Shown here: positions 15,594-24,611 of the stretch, piece by piece
Numbering within the stretch: position 1 is the first letter of the stretch
Layout of the letters: every line of letters begins with the position of its first letter
Source of the DNA: Candidatus Methylomirabilota bacterium
Lineage (GTDB): Bacteria > Methylomirabilota > Methylomirabilia > Methylomirabilales > Methylomirabilaceae
Direction: 5' to 3'
DNA length: 35,103 nt
Assembly: GCA_016207095.1 (NCBI GenBank)
Contig: JACQQF010000059.1
Span: 1 to 35,103, forward strand
Translations under genes and position numbers: made by a program
The notes under the pieces: model-generated
The model's database searches: none
Told to the model about the DNA's origin: nothing
The model's input: only the letters and a program-made list of their open reading frames with translations

Positions 15594-18410
15594 ATGAACT
15601 ACAAGGAGACGCTCAACCTCCCCACAACCACGTTCCCGATGAAGGCGGATCTCCCCATACGCGAACCGTCCCTCATCCAGTGGTGGGATAGCACGGGCCT
15701 CTACGACCGGCTTCGCCAGGCACGGGCCGGCCGCGACGTCTGGATCCTGCACGATGGCCCCCCCTACGCCAACGGTCACATCCATATCGGCCACGCGCTC
15801 AACAAGATCTTGAAGGACATCGTGGTCAAGTCGAAGTCGATGGCGGGCTACGACGCGACCTACGTTCCGGGGTGGGATTGCCACGGGCTGCCGATCGAAC
15901 ACCAGGTCGATAAAGAGCTGGGAGAGAAGAAGGAACAGGTGTCGGTGGTGGAGAAGCGACAGCTCTGCCGCCGATACGCCACCAAGTACGTCGCCATCCA
16001 ACGGGAGGAGTTCCGACGCCTGGGGATTCTGGGGACCTGGGCCAACCCGTACTTAACAATGGACTATCGTTACGAGGCCACCATCGTCCGGGAGCTCGGG
16101 CGGTTCTTCGGAACCGGTGGTGTGTACAAAGGGAAGAAACCGGTCCATTGGTGTCCCTCATGTCGGACGGCCCTGGCCGAGGCTGAGGTCGAGTACAGCG
16201 ATCACGCGTCCCCATCCGTGTACGTCAAGTTCCCCCTGAGCCCCGAGGTCTCCGGGCGCCTGCCCGCCCTGACGGGGAAGCCGTCGTCCGTCGTCATCTG
16301 GACGACGACACCGTGGACGCTTCCGGCCAACCTTGCTATCGCCGTTCATCCCGACGAACCCTACGTGGTCATCGAATCGGCCAACGAATTCCTCATCATC
16401 GCAAGAAACCGACTCGAGGCCACCGCCGCAGCCGCCGGACTGCGCGAGACCCGGGTGGTTCACGAAGTCCCCGGACGCCAACTGGAGGGGCTGGAGGCCA
16501 GACATCCCTGGATCGACCGTGCCTCGAGGATCGTTCCGGCCGACTATGTCACCATGGACCAGGGCACCGGCCTCGTCCACACGGCGCCGGGGCACGGGGT
16601 GGAAGACTACGAGACCGGCCTCAAGTACGACCTTGAGATCTATAACCCCGTGGACGATGGGGGACGGTTCGTCCCGGACCTCCCTCTCGTTGGGGGTCTC
16701 ACTGTCTGGGACGCCAACGCCACGATCATCGCCGAACTGAAGGGCCGCGGGCTCCTCCTGGCGGAGGCACGGATCGAGCACTCGTATCCGCACTGCTGGC
16801 GCTGCAAAAACGCGACGATCTTCCGGGCGACGGAGCAGTGGTTCATCTCGATGGATCAGAAGGTCCTGCCAGGAAGCAACGGGGGGAAGACGGGTCTGCG
16901 GGCGAAGGCCCTAGCCGAGATCAAGCAGGTCCGGTGGATCCCTTCTTGGGGAGAGGACCGGATCAGTAACATGATCGCGTCCCGCCCTGACTGGTGCATC
17001 TCGCGACAGCGGGCCTGGGGGGTGCCGATCGTCGCCTTCGACTGCCGGAAGTGCGGCCACCTCTTGGCGGAGCAGCGACTGACGGAGCATGTGGCCACCC
17101 TGATGGAACACGAGGGCGCCGACCTCTGGTTCACCAAAGGCGCGGCCGATCTATTGCCACCCGAGACCTCCTGTCCGAACTGCGGCGCGACGGACTTTGA
17201 GAAGGAGCGCGATATCCTGGACGTCTGGTTCGATTCCGGCGTGAGCCAGGCGGCCGTTCTCGAGGTGCGGCCCGACCAGCGATGGCCGGCCGACATGTAC
17301 CTGGAAGGGAGCGATCAGCACCGAGGCTGGTTCCACAGCTCGCTCCTGACCGCGGTCGGGACACGTGGCCGCGCGCCCTATCGGTCGGTCCTGACCCATG
17401 GGTTCGTCGTGGACGGCGAGGGCAAGAAGATGTCGAAGTCGCTCGGGAACGTCGTGGCTCCCCAGGAGGTGATCGAACGATACGGCGCCGAGATCCTGCG
17501 CCTCTGGGTGGCAGCGGAGGACTACCGGGACGACATCCGCATCTCGGAGGAGATCCTGAGTCGGCTGGCCGAGGGATACCGCCGGATCCGCAACACCTGC
17601 CGTTACTTGCTCGGGAACCTGCACGACTTCGATCCCGCCGGCGACGCGCTCCCGACCGAGGAACTCCACGAGATCGATCGGTTCATCCTACACCGGCTGC
17701 AACGCCTCATCGAGCGACTGCGCCGTGCCTACGAGGGATTTGAATTCCACCTCCTGTATCACGGCCTGCATAACTTCTGTGCCGTGGACCTCTCCGCCTT
17801 TTACCTGGATGTGCTGAAGGACCGGGTCTACACGTCCGCGCCGCGTTCCCGCGCCAGGCGGGCGGCCCAGACGTCGATGCACGAGATCCTCAACGCGCTC
17901 GTCAGGCTGATGGCTCCCGTCCTCTCCTTCACCGCCGAGGAGGTCTGGCAATTAATGCCGAGGCAGGCGAGCAAGGTTGAGAGCGTCCACCTCGACGAAT
18001 TCCCGCCCGCCCGGTCCGATCTCCTCGACGATGCCCTCGAGGCGCGCTGGGAGGCGCTGCTGAGCGTCCGGGACGAGGTATTGAAGGCCCTGGAAGCCGC
18101 TCGCAAGGCGAAACTGATCGGGACCTCGCTGGAAGCGAGAGTGGAGGTATTCAGCGAGCCGGAGCTGCTGGCGCTTCTGACCCGATACCAAGCGGACCTG
18201 CCGACGCTGTTCATCGTCTCGGCGGTCGATCTGGGCGGCCTGGCTCAGGCGGCGGCCGACAGGAAAGTGGAGGTACGAGTTCAGCGAGCCGAGGGACGCA
18301 AGTGCGCCCGTTGCTGGACGTTCAGCACAAGTGTGGGCCGATCGCCCCGTTACCCCGACGTATGCGCCCGATGCGCGGGCGTCCTAGAAGAACTAGGGTA
18401 TAGGGGTTAG
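15594..18410 (+). CDS. ileS: Isoleucyl-tRNA synthetase
   Basis: This class I synthetase charges tRNA-Ile. The 938-residue length matches bacterial IleRS. Motifs: HIGH at 64-67 in [12 protein letters not shown], the editing-domain stretch [33 protein letters not shown], and KMSKS at 612-616. The C-terminus carries the zinc-binding knuckle of type 1 enzymes: CARCW, then [11 protein letters not shown]. It starts at ATG 15594 with no strong ribosome site, only a GGAG nearby. lspA follows after 108 bases that are filled with repeats. The ileS-lspA neighbourhood is common in bacteria. Confidence 0.97.
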   Translation: MNYKETLNLPTTTFPMKADLPIREPSLIQWWDSTGLYDRLRQARAGRDVWILHDGPPYANGHIHIGHALNKILKDIVVKSKSMAGYDATYVPGWDCHGLPIEHQVDKELGEKKEQVSVVEKRQLCRRYATKYVAIQREEFRRLGILGTWANPYLTMDYRYEATIVRELGRFFGTGGVYKGKKPVHWCPSCRTALAEAEVEYSDHASPSVYVKFPLSPEVSGRLPALTGKPSSVVIWTTTPWTLPANLAIAVHPDEPYVVIESANEFLIIARNRLEATAAAAGLRETRVVHEVPGRQLEGLEARHPWIDRASRIVPADYVTMDQGTGLVHTAPGHGVEDYETGLKYDLEIYNPVDDGGRFVPDLPLVGGLTVWDANATIIAELKGRGLLLAEARIEHSYPHCWRCKNATIFRATEQWFISMDQKVLPGSNGGKTGLRAKALAEIKQVRWIPSWGEDRISNMIASRPDWCISRQRAWGVPIVAFDCRKCGHLLAEQRLTEHVATLMEHEGADLWFTKGAADLLPPETSCPNCGATDFEKERDILDVWFDSGVSQAAVLEVRPDQRWPADMYLEGSDQHRGWFHSSLLTAVGTRGRAPYRSVLTHGFVVDGEGKKMSKSLGNVVAPQEVIERYGAEILRLWVAAEDYRDDIRISEEILSRLAEGYRRIRNTCRYLLGNLHDFDPAGDALPTEELHEIDRFILHRLQRLIERLRRAYEGFEFHLLYHGLHNFCAVDLSAFYLDVLKDRVYTSAPRSRARRAAQTSMHEILNALVRLMAPVLSFTAEEVWQLMPRQASKVESVHLDEFPPARSDLLDDALEARWEALLSVRDEVLKALEAARKAKLIGTSLEARVEVFSEPELLALLTRYQADLPTLFIVSAVDLGGLAQAAADRKVEVRVQRAEGRKCARCWTFSTSVGRSPRYPDVCARCAGVLEELGYRG

Positions 18411-18444
18411 GGTAGAGGACCGACCATGATGCACCCCGCACCCC

Positions 18445-18506
18445 GCACCTCGTACGGGCGACCCGGCGGGTCGCCCCTACACACCTCGTACGTCGCACCT
18501 CGTACG
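18445..18506. repeat. CACCTCGTACG repeats flanking a perfect 9-bp hairpin
   Basis: Three copies of (G/A)CACCTCGTACG lie at 18445-18456, 18481-18492 and 18495-18506. Between the first two is a perfect stem GGGCGACCC-GGC-GGGTCGCCC (18456-18476). GCACCCCGCACCCC precedes the array. The complementary unit GGGGTGCGAGGTGC occurs in the RluD-type gene at 19796-19823, so this is a dispersed family. The array ends 12 bases before the lspA ATG, where a ribosome site would be expected; none is seen. Confidence 0.8.
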
Positions 18507-18518
18507 TTTCTCTAAACA

Positions 18519-19007
18519 ATGCGTTTCTATGCCGTCGCTTTGGGCGTCATCCTGCTCGATCAGGCCTCGAAGCTGTTCATACAGGCCACCATTCCCCTGG
18601 GCCACGGCATCCCCATCATCCCCGACTTCTTTGCGATCGTCCACGTCCTCAATCCCGGCGCGGCCTTCGGCCTCCTGGCGGCGCGACCTGCATCTTTTCG
18701 CAATCCGTTCTTTATCGGTATCTCCCTCTTGGCGATCGGGTTCATCATCTACTACCGTCATCGGGAACTGAAGGGTCATTCGCTCGCCTCGTTCGCCTTG
18801 AGCCTGATACTCGCGGGCGCCATTGGCAATCTTGTGGATCGGCTCAGGGTCGGTATGGTCATCGATTTCCTTGATGTCCACTACTACCAGTACCACTGGC
18901 CCGCGTTTAACGTCGCAGACTCCTGCATTACCGTCGGCGTTTCGCTCATGCTGCTGGACTTGATCCTTGGCGAGCGGCGAAGAGCTTCTCAGCGGTCGGG
19001 CAGATGA
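18519..19007 (+). CDS. lspA: Lipoprotein signal peptidase II
   Basis: LspA removes signal peptides from diacylglyceryl-modified prolipoproteins in the inner membrane. The 162-residue protein has four membrane helices and the family boxes: LLDQASKLF near the N-terminus, VLNPGAAFG, GAIGNLVDRLRVGMVIDFLDVHY (first catalytic aspartate) and WPAFNVADSCITVG (second catalytic aspartate). The ATG at 18519 is the only reasonable start, but it lacks a ribosome site because repeats occupy the upstream sequence. The stop overlaps the next gene's start (ATGA). Confidence 0.95.
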   Translation: MRFYAVALGVILLDQASKLFIQATIPLGHGIPIIPDFFAIVHVLNPGAAFGLLAARPASFRNPFFIGISLLAIGFIIYYRHRELKGHSLASFALSLILAGAIGNLVDRLRVGMVIDFLDVHYYQYHWPAFNVADSCITVGVSLMLLDLILGERRRASQRSGR

Positions 19008-19981
19008 GCGACGAGGAGATCCGCGAGCTCGTGGCCGACGGCTCCGCTTCGAACGAGCGCCTCGACCGCTACCTGTCTCGTATCACCGGCTTGCCGCGTT
19101 CACAGGTTCAGCGCCTCATCGATGGGGGGAGGGTATTGGTCGAAGGCCGTCGCCTGAAGGCCAGCGCCACCGTCCTCCCCGGCCAGCGGATCAGGCTGTC
19201 CATTCCTCCACCCCAGCCATCCGCCCTCACGCCTGAACCGATCCCGCTCGAGATCCTCTATGAAGACACCGATCTCGTGGTACTCAATAAGCCGGCCGGC
19301 CTCGTCGTCCACCCTGCCCCGGGGCATTCGCGAGGCACGCTGGTCCATGCCCTCTTGCATCATTGCCCGGACCTGCCGGGGATTGGCGAGGAGCGACGAC
19401 CGGGCATTGTCCACCGCCTCGACAAAGACACGTCAGGGGTAATAGTCGTCGCGAAGACCGACGCGGCCATGGCGTCACTCGCGACTCAGTTCAAAGGGCG
19501 CCGTGTGAGGAAGACCTACCTCGCCCTGGTTCATGGGGAGGTCGAGCAGACAGAGGCCCGCATCGCGACCGAGATCGGCCGACACGAACGGGACCGGAAG
19601 CGGATGGCGGTACGAACACGCAAAGGGCGGGAGGCCGTGACGACGTATCGGGTCATGAAACGACTCGATGGCTTCACGCTGCTCCAGGTCCATCCGGAGA
19701 CCGGCAGGACGCACCAGATCCGGGTGCACCTGTCGGCGATCGGACACGCAGTGGTCGGCGATAAGGTGTATGGGGGTCGAAAAGAAAGGAAGTCCGGGGT
19801 GCGAGGTGCGGGGTGCGAGGTGCGGGCGGAGCGGCAATTGCTGCATGCGTGGAAGCTCGGCCTCTTCCACCCAAGGACCAACGACTGGATGGAGTTCGAG
19901 GCCCCACTCCCGGCGGACTTTGCGACCTGGCTTCACCCAGGATCGGCAACGGACACCACAAGAGAAAAAAGGATACGGTAA
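19004..19981 (+). CDS. rluD: RluD-family 23S rRNA pseudouridine synthase
   Basis: The enzyme converts uridines in large-subunit rRNA to pseudouridine. The 325 residues contain an S4 RNA-binding domain (about 15-65, NERLDRYLSRITGLPRSQVQRLI), then the catalytic domain with LNKPAGLVVHPA, the active-site motif HRLDKDTSG, and GRTHQIRVHLSAIGHAVVGDKVYGG. The region after VYGG, variable in the family, is here a translated repeat (about residues 265-276: SGVRGAGCEVRA) before ERQLLHAWKLGLFHP resumes. The start overlaps the lspA stop. The exact target positions (RluC or RluD type) cannot be told from sequence alone. Confidence 0.9.
   Translation: MSDEEIRELVADGSASNERLDRYLSRITGLPRSQVQRLIDGGRVLVEGRRLKASATVLPGQRIRLSIPPPQPSALTPEPIPLEILYEDTDLVVLNKPAGLVVHPAPGHSRGTLVHALLHHCPDLPGIGEERRPGIVHRLDKDTSGVIVVAKTDAAMASLATQFKGRRVRKTYLALVHGEVEQTEARIATEIGRHERDRKRMAVRTRKGREAVTTYRVMKRLDGFTLLQVHPETGRTHQIRVHLSAIGHAVVGDKVYGGRKERKSGVRGAGCEVRAERQLLHAWKLGLFHPRTNDWMEFEAPLPADFATWLHPGSATDTTREKRIR
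19796..19823 (+). repeat. Tandem 14-bp repeat inside the RluD-type gene
   Basis: GGGGTGCGAGGTGC occurs twice in direct tandem (19796-19809, 19810-19823). It is the complement of the GCACCTCG/GCACCCC units upstream of lspA. It sits in the coding frame at a loop position and keeps the frame open. Confidence 0.75.
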
Positions 19982-20439
19982 AGCATTTGCTTGGTTCCTC
20001 CCAGAGCGCCTCGGAAGCCGCGGATGCCTACCCCACAATCCATGATGCCACGAACGCAGGTGTCGGCCTTGGTCCACTCGCACCCCTCTGAAGATCTCGA
20101 GGGCACGCGGGATGCCGGGAATCGTGCAAGCCAGGATGCGAGGAGGCGCGCTCTTCCATCTTGACAGTAGCCGCCCGAGTGCGGCATGCTCGGAGCTCTT
20201 GAGCCGTCGTCACGGCCAGCTAGTGCCGTTCCAACTATTTCCGCCTAAATGGTAAGGCCGGGGAAAGCGATGGTTCTTAGCACGACACCTGTCGACAGTT
20301 AGCCGCAACAAGTTGGAACGGCACTAGTACCACCAAGTTAGGGCGAAATAGTTGGAGGGGCACTAGGCGCACCGGGCCAGGACACGCACATGCCTATCGC
20401 CCGATCATAGCCGAAACGTTCCACTGAGAAGGGGTGAGC
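19982..20439. other. Intergenic region before glnS, partly mobile-element DNA
   Basis: About 460 bases lie between the RluD-type gene and glnS. Positions 20220-20366 are composite element B. In 19982-20219 I see no gene: minus-strand frames exist but lack ribosome sites and known motifs. No consensus promoter for glnS was found; its ribosome site is clear. Confidence 0.4.
20220..20366. mobile_element. MITE-like element, copy B (nested or composite)
   Basis: A 108-bp unit at 20220-20327 has perfect 17-bp terminal inverted repeats (CTAGTGCCGTTCCAACT and its complement). Another outward end of the same type, GGGCGAAATAGTTGGAGGGGCACTAG in pieces at 20341-20366, follows 13 bases later, so the locus has one left end and two right ends. 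The interior is unrelated to copies A and C; only the ends are shared. This suggests one element landed in or beside another, or that a transposase mobilises different inserts with the same ends. No coding sequence is present. Confidence 0.75.
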
Positions 20440-22131
20440 ATGACGTTGGGCGATTCGAATCAGCCCATGGACTTCATCCGGGTCGCCGTGATGGACGATC
20501 TGAAAGCGGGCCGCTACAGCCGGGTGCACACCCGCTTCCCCCCTGAGCCGAACGGGTATCTGCACATCGGCCACGCCAAGGCCATGTGCATTGACTTCGG
20601 CATCGCGGCGGAATTTGGGGGCCAGTGCAATCTGCGCTTCGACGACACCAACCCGGTGAAGGAGGACGTGGAGTACGTCGAGTCCATCCAGCAGGATATC
20701 CGCTGGCTGGGTTTCGATTGGGAAGACCGGCTGTACTATGCCTCCGACTACTTCGAGCGGCTGTGCGAGTACGCCGTCACGCTCATCACAAAAGGGAAGG
20801 CCTACGTGTGCGATCTGAGCGCCGACGACATCCGCGAGTACCGGGGCACCCTCACCGAGCCGGGCAAGGAGAGCCCGTACCGCAATCGGACGGTGGAAGA
20901 CAACCTGGATCTTTTCGCACGCATGCGGGCCGGGGAATTTCCGGACGGCTCGCGCACCCTGCGCGCCAAGATCGACATGGCCTCCGGCAACATCAATCTG
21001 CGGGACCCGGTGATGTACCGCATCATCCACGCCACGCATCACCGCACGGGCGACGCGTGGTGCGTGTATCCGATGTACGACTTCGCCCATGGCCAGTCGG
21101 ACTCCATCGAGGGCATCACCCACTCGTTGTGCTCGCTGGAGTACGAAGATCATCGGCCGCTGTACAACTGGTATCTCGATGCGTTGGATATCGACCGCCC
21201 CCGCCAGATCGAATTCGCGCGCCTCAACGTCTCCTTTACCGTGCTGAGCAAGCGCAAGCTCTTGCGGCTGGTGCAGGGAGGGCACGTGAAGGGCTGGGAC
21301 GACCCGCGCATGCCCACGCTGTCCGGCCTGCGCCGTCGGGGGTACACGCCGGAAGCCATCCGCGATTTCTGTGACCGGATCGGCGTGGCCAAGAAAGACA
21401 GCATGGTGGACATCGCCCTGTTGGAACACTGCCTGCGGGAGGACCTGAACAAGCGTGCGCCGCGCGTGATGGGTGTGCTCAAGCCCCTTCGCGTGGTGAT
21501 TGAGAATTACCCCGAGGGGCGGGTGGAAGAAGTGGCGGCAGTGAACAACCCCGAAGATCCCAGCGCCGGGACGCGCACCGTGCCGTTCTCGCGCGTGCTG
21601 TACATTGAGCAGGACGACTTTCGCGAGAACCCGCCGCCCAAGTATTATCGCTTCGCGCCGGGACGCGAAGTGCGCTTGCGCTACGCGTACTTCCTCAAGT
21701 GCGTGGGCGTGGTGAAGGATGCGCAGGGGGACGTTGTGGAGCTCACGTGCACCTATGACCCGGCCACGCGCGGCGGCGATGCGCCGGATGGCCGCAAGGT
21801 GAAAGCGACGATCCACTGGGTCTCGGCGGCGCACGCCGTGCCCGCCAGGGTCCGGTTATACGACCGGCTGTTCGTCAAGGAGGATCCGGATGACGTGGAC
21901 GGGGGCCAGGATTTTCTGGAGAACCTGAACCCAGACTCGCTGGAGGTATTGACCGGGTGCTGGGTGGAGCCCAGCCTGGCCGAAAGCAAGCCCGGGAGCA
22001 TCTACCAGTTCGAGCGGCAAGGCTATTTCTGCCTGGACCCCGATGCGGCGAAGGGGAGCCTGGTGTTCAATCGCGCGGTATCGCTTAAAGACCAATGGGC
22101 CAGGATCGAGAGGGCCCAGCGGGTCGGCTAA
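20440..22131 (+). CDS. glnS: Glutaminyl-tRNA synthetase
   Basis: GlnRS charges tRNA-Gln directly. The 563-residue protein shows the class I signature [15 protein letters not shown], GlnRS-specific [39 protein letters not shown], and the KMSKS variant VLSKRKL. A full anticodon-binding beta-barrel region follows, ending with [25 protein letters not shown]. The ATG at 20440 is chosen with GAGAAGGGG just upstream; GTG at 20434 overlaps that site. Many bacteria lack GlnRS and use GltX with GatCAB, and bacterial glnS has a history of transfer. Here it stands alone next to a mobile element, which fits acquisition but does not prove it. Confidence 0.96.
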   Translation: MTLGDSNQPMDFIRVAVMDDLKAGRYSRVHTRFPPEPNGYLHIGHAKAMCIDFGIAAEFGGQCNLRFDDTNPVKEDVEYVESIQQDIRWLGFDWEDRLYYASDYFERLCEYAVTLITKGKAYVCDLSADDIREYRGTLTEPGKESPYRNRTVEDNLDLFARMRAGEFPDGSRTLRAKIDMASGNINLRDPVMYRIIHATHHRTGDAWCVYPMYDFAHGQSDSIEGITHSLCSLEYEDHRPLYNWYLDALDIDRPRQIEFARLNVSFTVLSKRKLLRLVQGGHVKGWDDPRMPTLSGLRRRGYTPEAIRDFCDRIGVAKKDSMVDIALLEHCLREDLNKRAPRVMGVLKPLRVVIENYPEGRVEEVAAVNNPEDPSAGTRTVPFSRVLYIEQDDFRENPPPKYYRFAPGREVRLRYAYFLKCVGVVKDAQGDVVELTCTYDPATRGGDAPDGRKVKATIHWVSAAHAVPARVRLYDRLFVKEDPDDVDGGQDFLENLNPDSLEVLTGCWVEPSLAESKPGSIYQFERQGYFCLDPDAAKGSLVFNRAVSLKDQWARIERAQRVG

Positions 22132-22380
22132 TCCAAGCTGGCTTCACGCAGAACCGTCGATGGGCACCACCCCACCGGGGTCTGCTCCCGCCAGCGACGC
22201 AGGCGCGCGTTGACTCCGTCCCTGGTCGGCCGCGGACGCGATCTCTTGGCACGGTGTATGCCACTCACAGGATGACTCTGCCGTTCGGTCGCGCCTCCTG
22301 CGGCCGAACACACGAGGAGGGTGTTTGAGGTGAAGCCGAACGCGTCGCCCCGAAACATGCCGCCGAAGGGAGAAGCACGC

Positions 22381-23916
22381 ATGACCGTGAAGCGAAACCG
22401 GAAGTTGAGTGTTCCAACACTCGCACTTCTCACCCTGAGCCTGGCCGTCTCTGCCTGGGCACAGGGGTCCCACCGCGGTCACCGTGACCACCGTGACGCG
22501 CTGGGGTCGCGCTTCGAGGCCACGCACGACGAACCGCGGCACCAACCGCGACACGGGGTCGACTCGGTCCGTCACTGGAACGAGATCGCGCTCATCGCCA
22601 ACGCGCTCGACCACACGCCCGTGGCGCCAGGAGAGGACCGGGTCTTCGGGGAGCAATTGGGGCCCTGTCGAACGAGCCGGGCGTTGGCGATCGTCCACAT
22701 CGCGATCTTCGATGCGGTGAACGCGATCGACGGCGGCTACAAGAGCTATACCGGTGTTTCCTCCGCACGCGATGACACCTCCATGGACGCCGCGATCGCA
22801 CAGGCGGCGCACGATACGCTGGTCACCCTCTTCCCCTCGCAGAGGGCGAGCTTCGACGAGCGGCTCGACGAAGCCCTCAGCCGAATCCGGGACCACCGCG
22901 AAAAGAGGAACGGGGTTCATCTCGGGCGCCGGGCGGCCGCCGCGATCCTCGCGCTCAGGGCCGACGATGGCTCGCAGCATGCCGAGCCCCTCGTCGGCAT
23001 CGAGTACATGACGAGTAATCAGCCGGGAAGGTGGCGCCAGGACCCGATCAGCCAAATCCCAATCGCCCTGGGTGCCCTCTGGGGCGGGGTCAAACCGTTC
23101 GTCCTGCAGTCGGCCGACCAGTTCCGGGCTCCGCCTCCCCCCGCCCTGAACAGCCAGGAGTATGCGGCCGCGTTCGACGAGGTGAAGCGCCTGGGCGGCG
23201 ACGGTGTCATCACGCCGACGGAGCGCAACGCCGAGCAGACCACGATCGGCATCTACTGGGGCTACGACGGAACGCCGAGCCTGGGCACGCCCCCGCGCCT
23301 GTACAACCAGATCGTGGTGCACATCGCCGACCAGAGGCGCTCGGATGCCGGCGAGCTCGCGCGGCTGTTGGCGCTTGCAAACGTGGCGATGGCGGACACC
23401 TGCATCGCCGTCTGGGAGTCGAAGTACGTCTACGACTTCTGGCGCCCGGTCACCGGCATCCGCGAGGCCGACGAGGGGACCGGCCCGACCGGCCTCGGTG
23501 ATGGCAATCCCGCGACTCTCGGAGACCTGACCTACACGCCGCTCGGCGCGCCGGCCAGCAACTTCAACGCGCCGGACTTCACGCCGCCCTTCCCGGCGTA
23601 CCCGTCCGGGCATGCCGGGTTCGGGGGCGCCCTCTTCCGGATCCTGCGCAAATTCTACAGGACCGACGACATCGCCTTCACCTTCGTGTCGGACGAGTTC
23701 AACGGCGTGACGCGGGACAACGACGGGACCGTGCGCCCGCTCGTCCTACGCAGCTTCTCGTCGCTCTCCGAGGCCAAGGAAGAGAACGGCCAGAGCCGAA
23801 TCTACCTCGGTATCCACTGGGCGTTCGACAAGACCGAGGGTATCGCCCAGGGCCGGCAGGTGACGGATTACGTGTACGACAACGCGTTCGAGCGACTGCA
23901 CCGGTCGCACCACTAG
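22381..23916 (+). CDS. Secreted vanadium-dependent haloperoxidase homologue (PAP2 superfamily)
   Basis: Vanadium haloperoxidases use vanadate and peroxide to oxidise halides; relatives in the PAP2 superfamily are phosphatases. The 511 residues start with a signal peptide (MTVKRNRKLSVPTLALLTLSLAVSAWAQ, cleavage after AWA) and a His-rich linker. All vanadate ligands known from fungal chloroperoxidase have counterparts: K348 and R355 in KYVYDFWRP, S409-G410-H411 in PSGHAGF, R473 and the axial histidine H479 in SRIYLGIHW. The spacings K+7=R and R+6=H are exactly those of the enzyme. The ATG at 22381 has AAGGGAGAAG upstream; an ATG 60 bases earlier would bury the signal peptide. It stands alone, 249 bases after glnS. 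Halide or phosphatase activity cannot be decided from sequence. Confidence 0.88.
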   Translation: MTVKRNRKLSVPTLALLTLSLAVSAWAQGSHRGHRDHRDALGSRFEATHDEPRHQPRHGVDSVRHWNEIALIANALDHTPVAPGEDRVFGEQLGPCRTSRALAIVHIAIFDAVNAIDGGYKSYTGVSSARDDTSMDAAIAQAAHDTLVTLFPSQRASFDERLDEALSRIRDHREKRNGVHLGRRAAAAILALRADDGSQHAEPLVGIEYMTSNQPGRWRQDPISQIPIALGALWGGVKPFVLQSADQFRAPPPPALNSQEYAAAFDEVKRLGGDGVITPTERNAEQTTIGIYWGYDGTPSLGTPPRLYNQIVVHIADQRRSDAGELARLLALANVAMADTCIAVWESKYVYDFWRPVTGIREADEGTGPTGLGDGNPATLGDLTYTPLGAPASNFNAPDFTPPFPAYPSGHAGFGGALFRILRKFYRTDDIAFTFVSDEFNGVTRDNDGTVRPLVLRSFSSLSEAKEENGQSRIYLGIHWAFDKTEGIAQGRQVTDYVYDNAFERLHRSHH

Positions 23917-24248
23917 AAGTGATCGCTGAGCTTTCAGCCGATTCCTTCATCTTTCTCGGGCCAGTATCGGAAGAACGGGCGGATGGCCGCCCCACCGGCT
24001 GCCGAGAGTCAATGGTCGGATGGAGTCCGAGGCGCCGCCACCGGCAGACTTCACGCATCAGCTTCAGAAGGATGTGTCCTGAATGACAGGGGCAGATCCT
24101 GCCTTGAGGAATGGCCCGGACTAGTCACAGCAGGCGGGAAGGTCCGGGAAAACGAGGCCCCGCCCTCAGCGGGCGGAAGGTCTCCCGAGAGGGACCGTCG
24201 TGGGAGGAGTTGAAGGCGAACGCTGTCGGGAGCGATCCTCTCTTGTGA
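23917..24248. other. Convergent intergenic region, little content
   Basis: Between the haloperoxidase homologue and the cold-shock gene I see no supported gene. A hairpin CCGCCC-TCAGC-GGGCGG at 24160-24176 may terminate the minus-strand cold-shock transcript: a GTTTTCC follows on that strand after about 7 bases. Confidence 0.35.
24160..24176 (-). terminator. Possible terminator of the cold-shock gene
   Basis: The 6-bp GC stem CCGCCC/GGGCGG with a 5-base loop is followed on the minus strand by GGCCTCGTTTTCC. The T-run is short and displaced, so confidence is low. Confidence 0.3.
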
Positions 24249-24452
24249 CTAACCCTGCAGCACCCGCACTCGGACCGCCTTGGCGCGGCCCCGGTCATCC
24301 TGGCCTAGATCAAACTCAACCGTTTCGCCTTCCTTGAGGGTCTGACCACCCTCGACATCGCTCGCGTGGACGAACGCATCCTGTCCGCCATCGTCCCGCA
24401 CGATGAAGCCAAACCGCTTGGTCACATTGAACCACTTGACCTTGCCTTTCAT
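24249..24452 (-). CDS. Cold-shock domain protein (CspA family)
   Basis: This small RNA/DNA-binding protein of 67 residues folds as a five-stranded OB barrel. It carries KGKVKWFNVTKRFGFIVRDDGG (RNP1-type KRFGFI, where CspA has KGFGFI) and the RNP2 motif DAFVHASDV, ending GRAKAVRVRVLQG. The ATG has GAGGGGACGAGA directly upstream. It lies 159 bases downstream of uvrB on the same strand. A perfect hairpin in that gap (24505-24522) may act in the leader or as a processing site. Cold-shock proteins act as RNA chaperones; the condition for this one is unknown. Confidence 0.93.
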   Translation of the reverse strand: MKGKVKWFNVTKRFGFIVRDDGGQDAFVHASDVEGGQTLKEGETVEFDLGQDDRGRAKAVRVRVLQG

Positions 24453-24504
24453 TCTCGTCCCCTCTCAATCCGCTCGAAGAGAGGCTATGCCCCCCTTCCG
24501 CTGT

Positions 24505-24522
24505 CCCGTCCACACGGACGGG
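24505..24522 (-). promoter_or_regulatory. Hairpin in the leader of the cold-shock gene
   Basis: CCCGTCC-ACAC-GGACGGG forms a perfect 7-bp stem with a 4-base loop, about 53 bases before the cold-shock ATG. No T-run follows on either strand, so a leader structure or processing site is more likely than a terminator. Confidence 0.4.
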
Positions 24523-24611
24523 GTTCTGCCGCCACCCAACAGTCTCATCACTCCTTCACTCTTCCCTCACCCTCCGCCGCTCCGACTATCTGGCTCCCAA
24601 CTCACTTGGCA

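Noticed and set aside
19933-20213. Minus-strand frames between the RluD-type gene and glnS as transposase remnants
   Set aside because: No catalytic motif or family similarity could be recognised in the translations.
20440-20475. TTCGAATC with flanking GGGC/GCCC suggesting a tRNA arm
   Set aside because: It lies in the first codons of glnS and no other tRNA arms can be formed around it.
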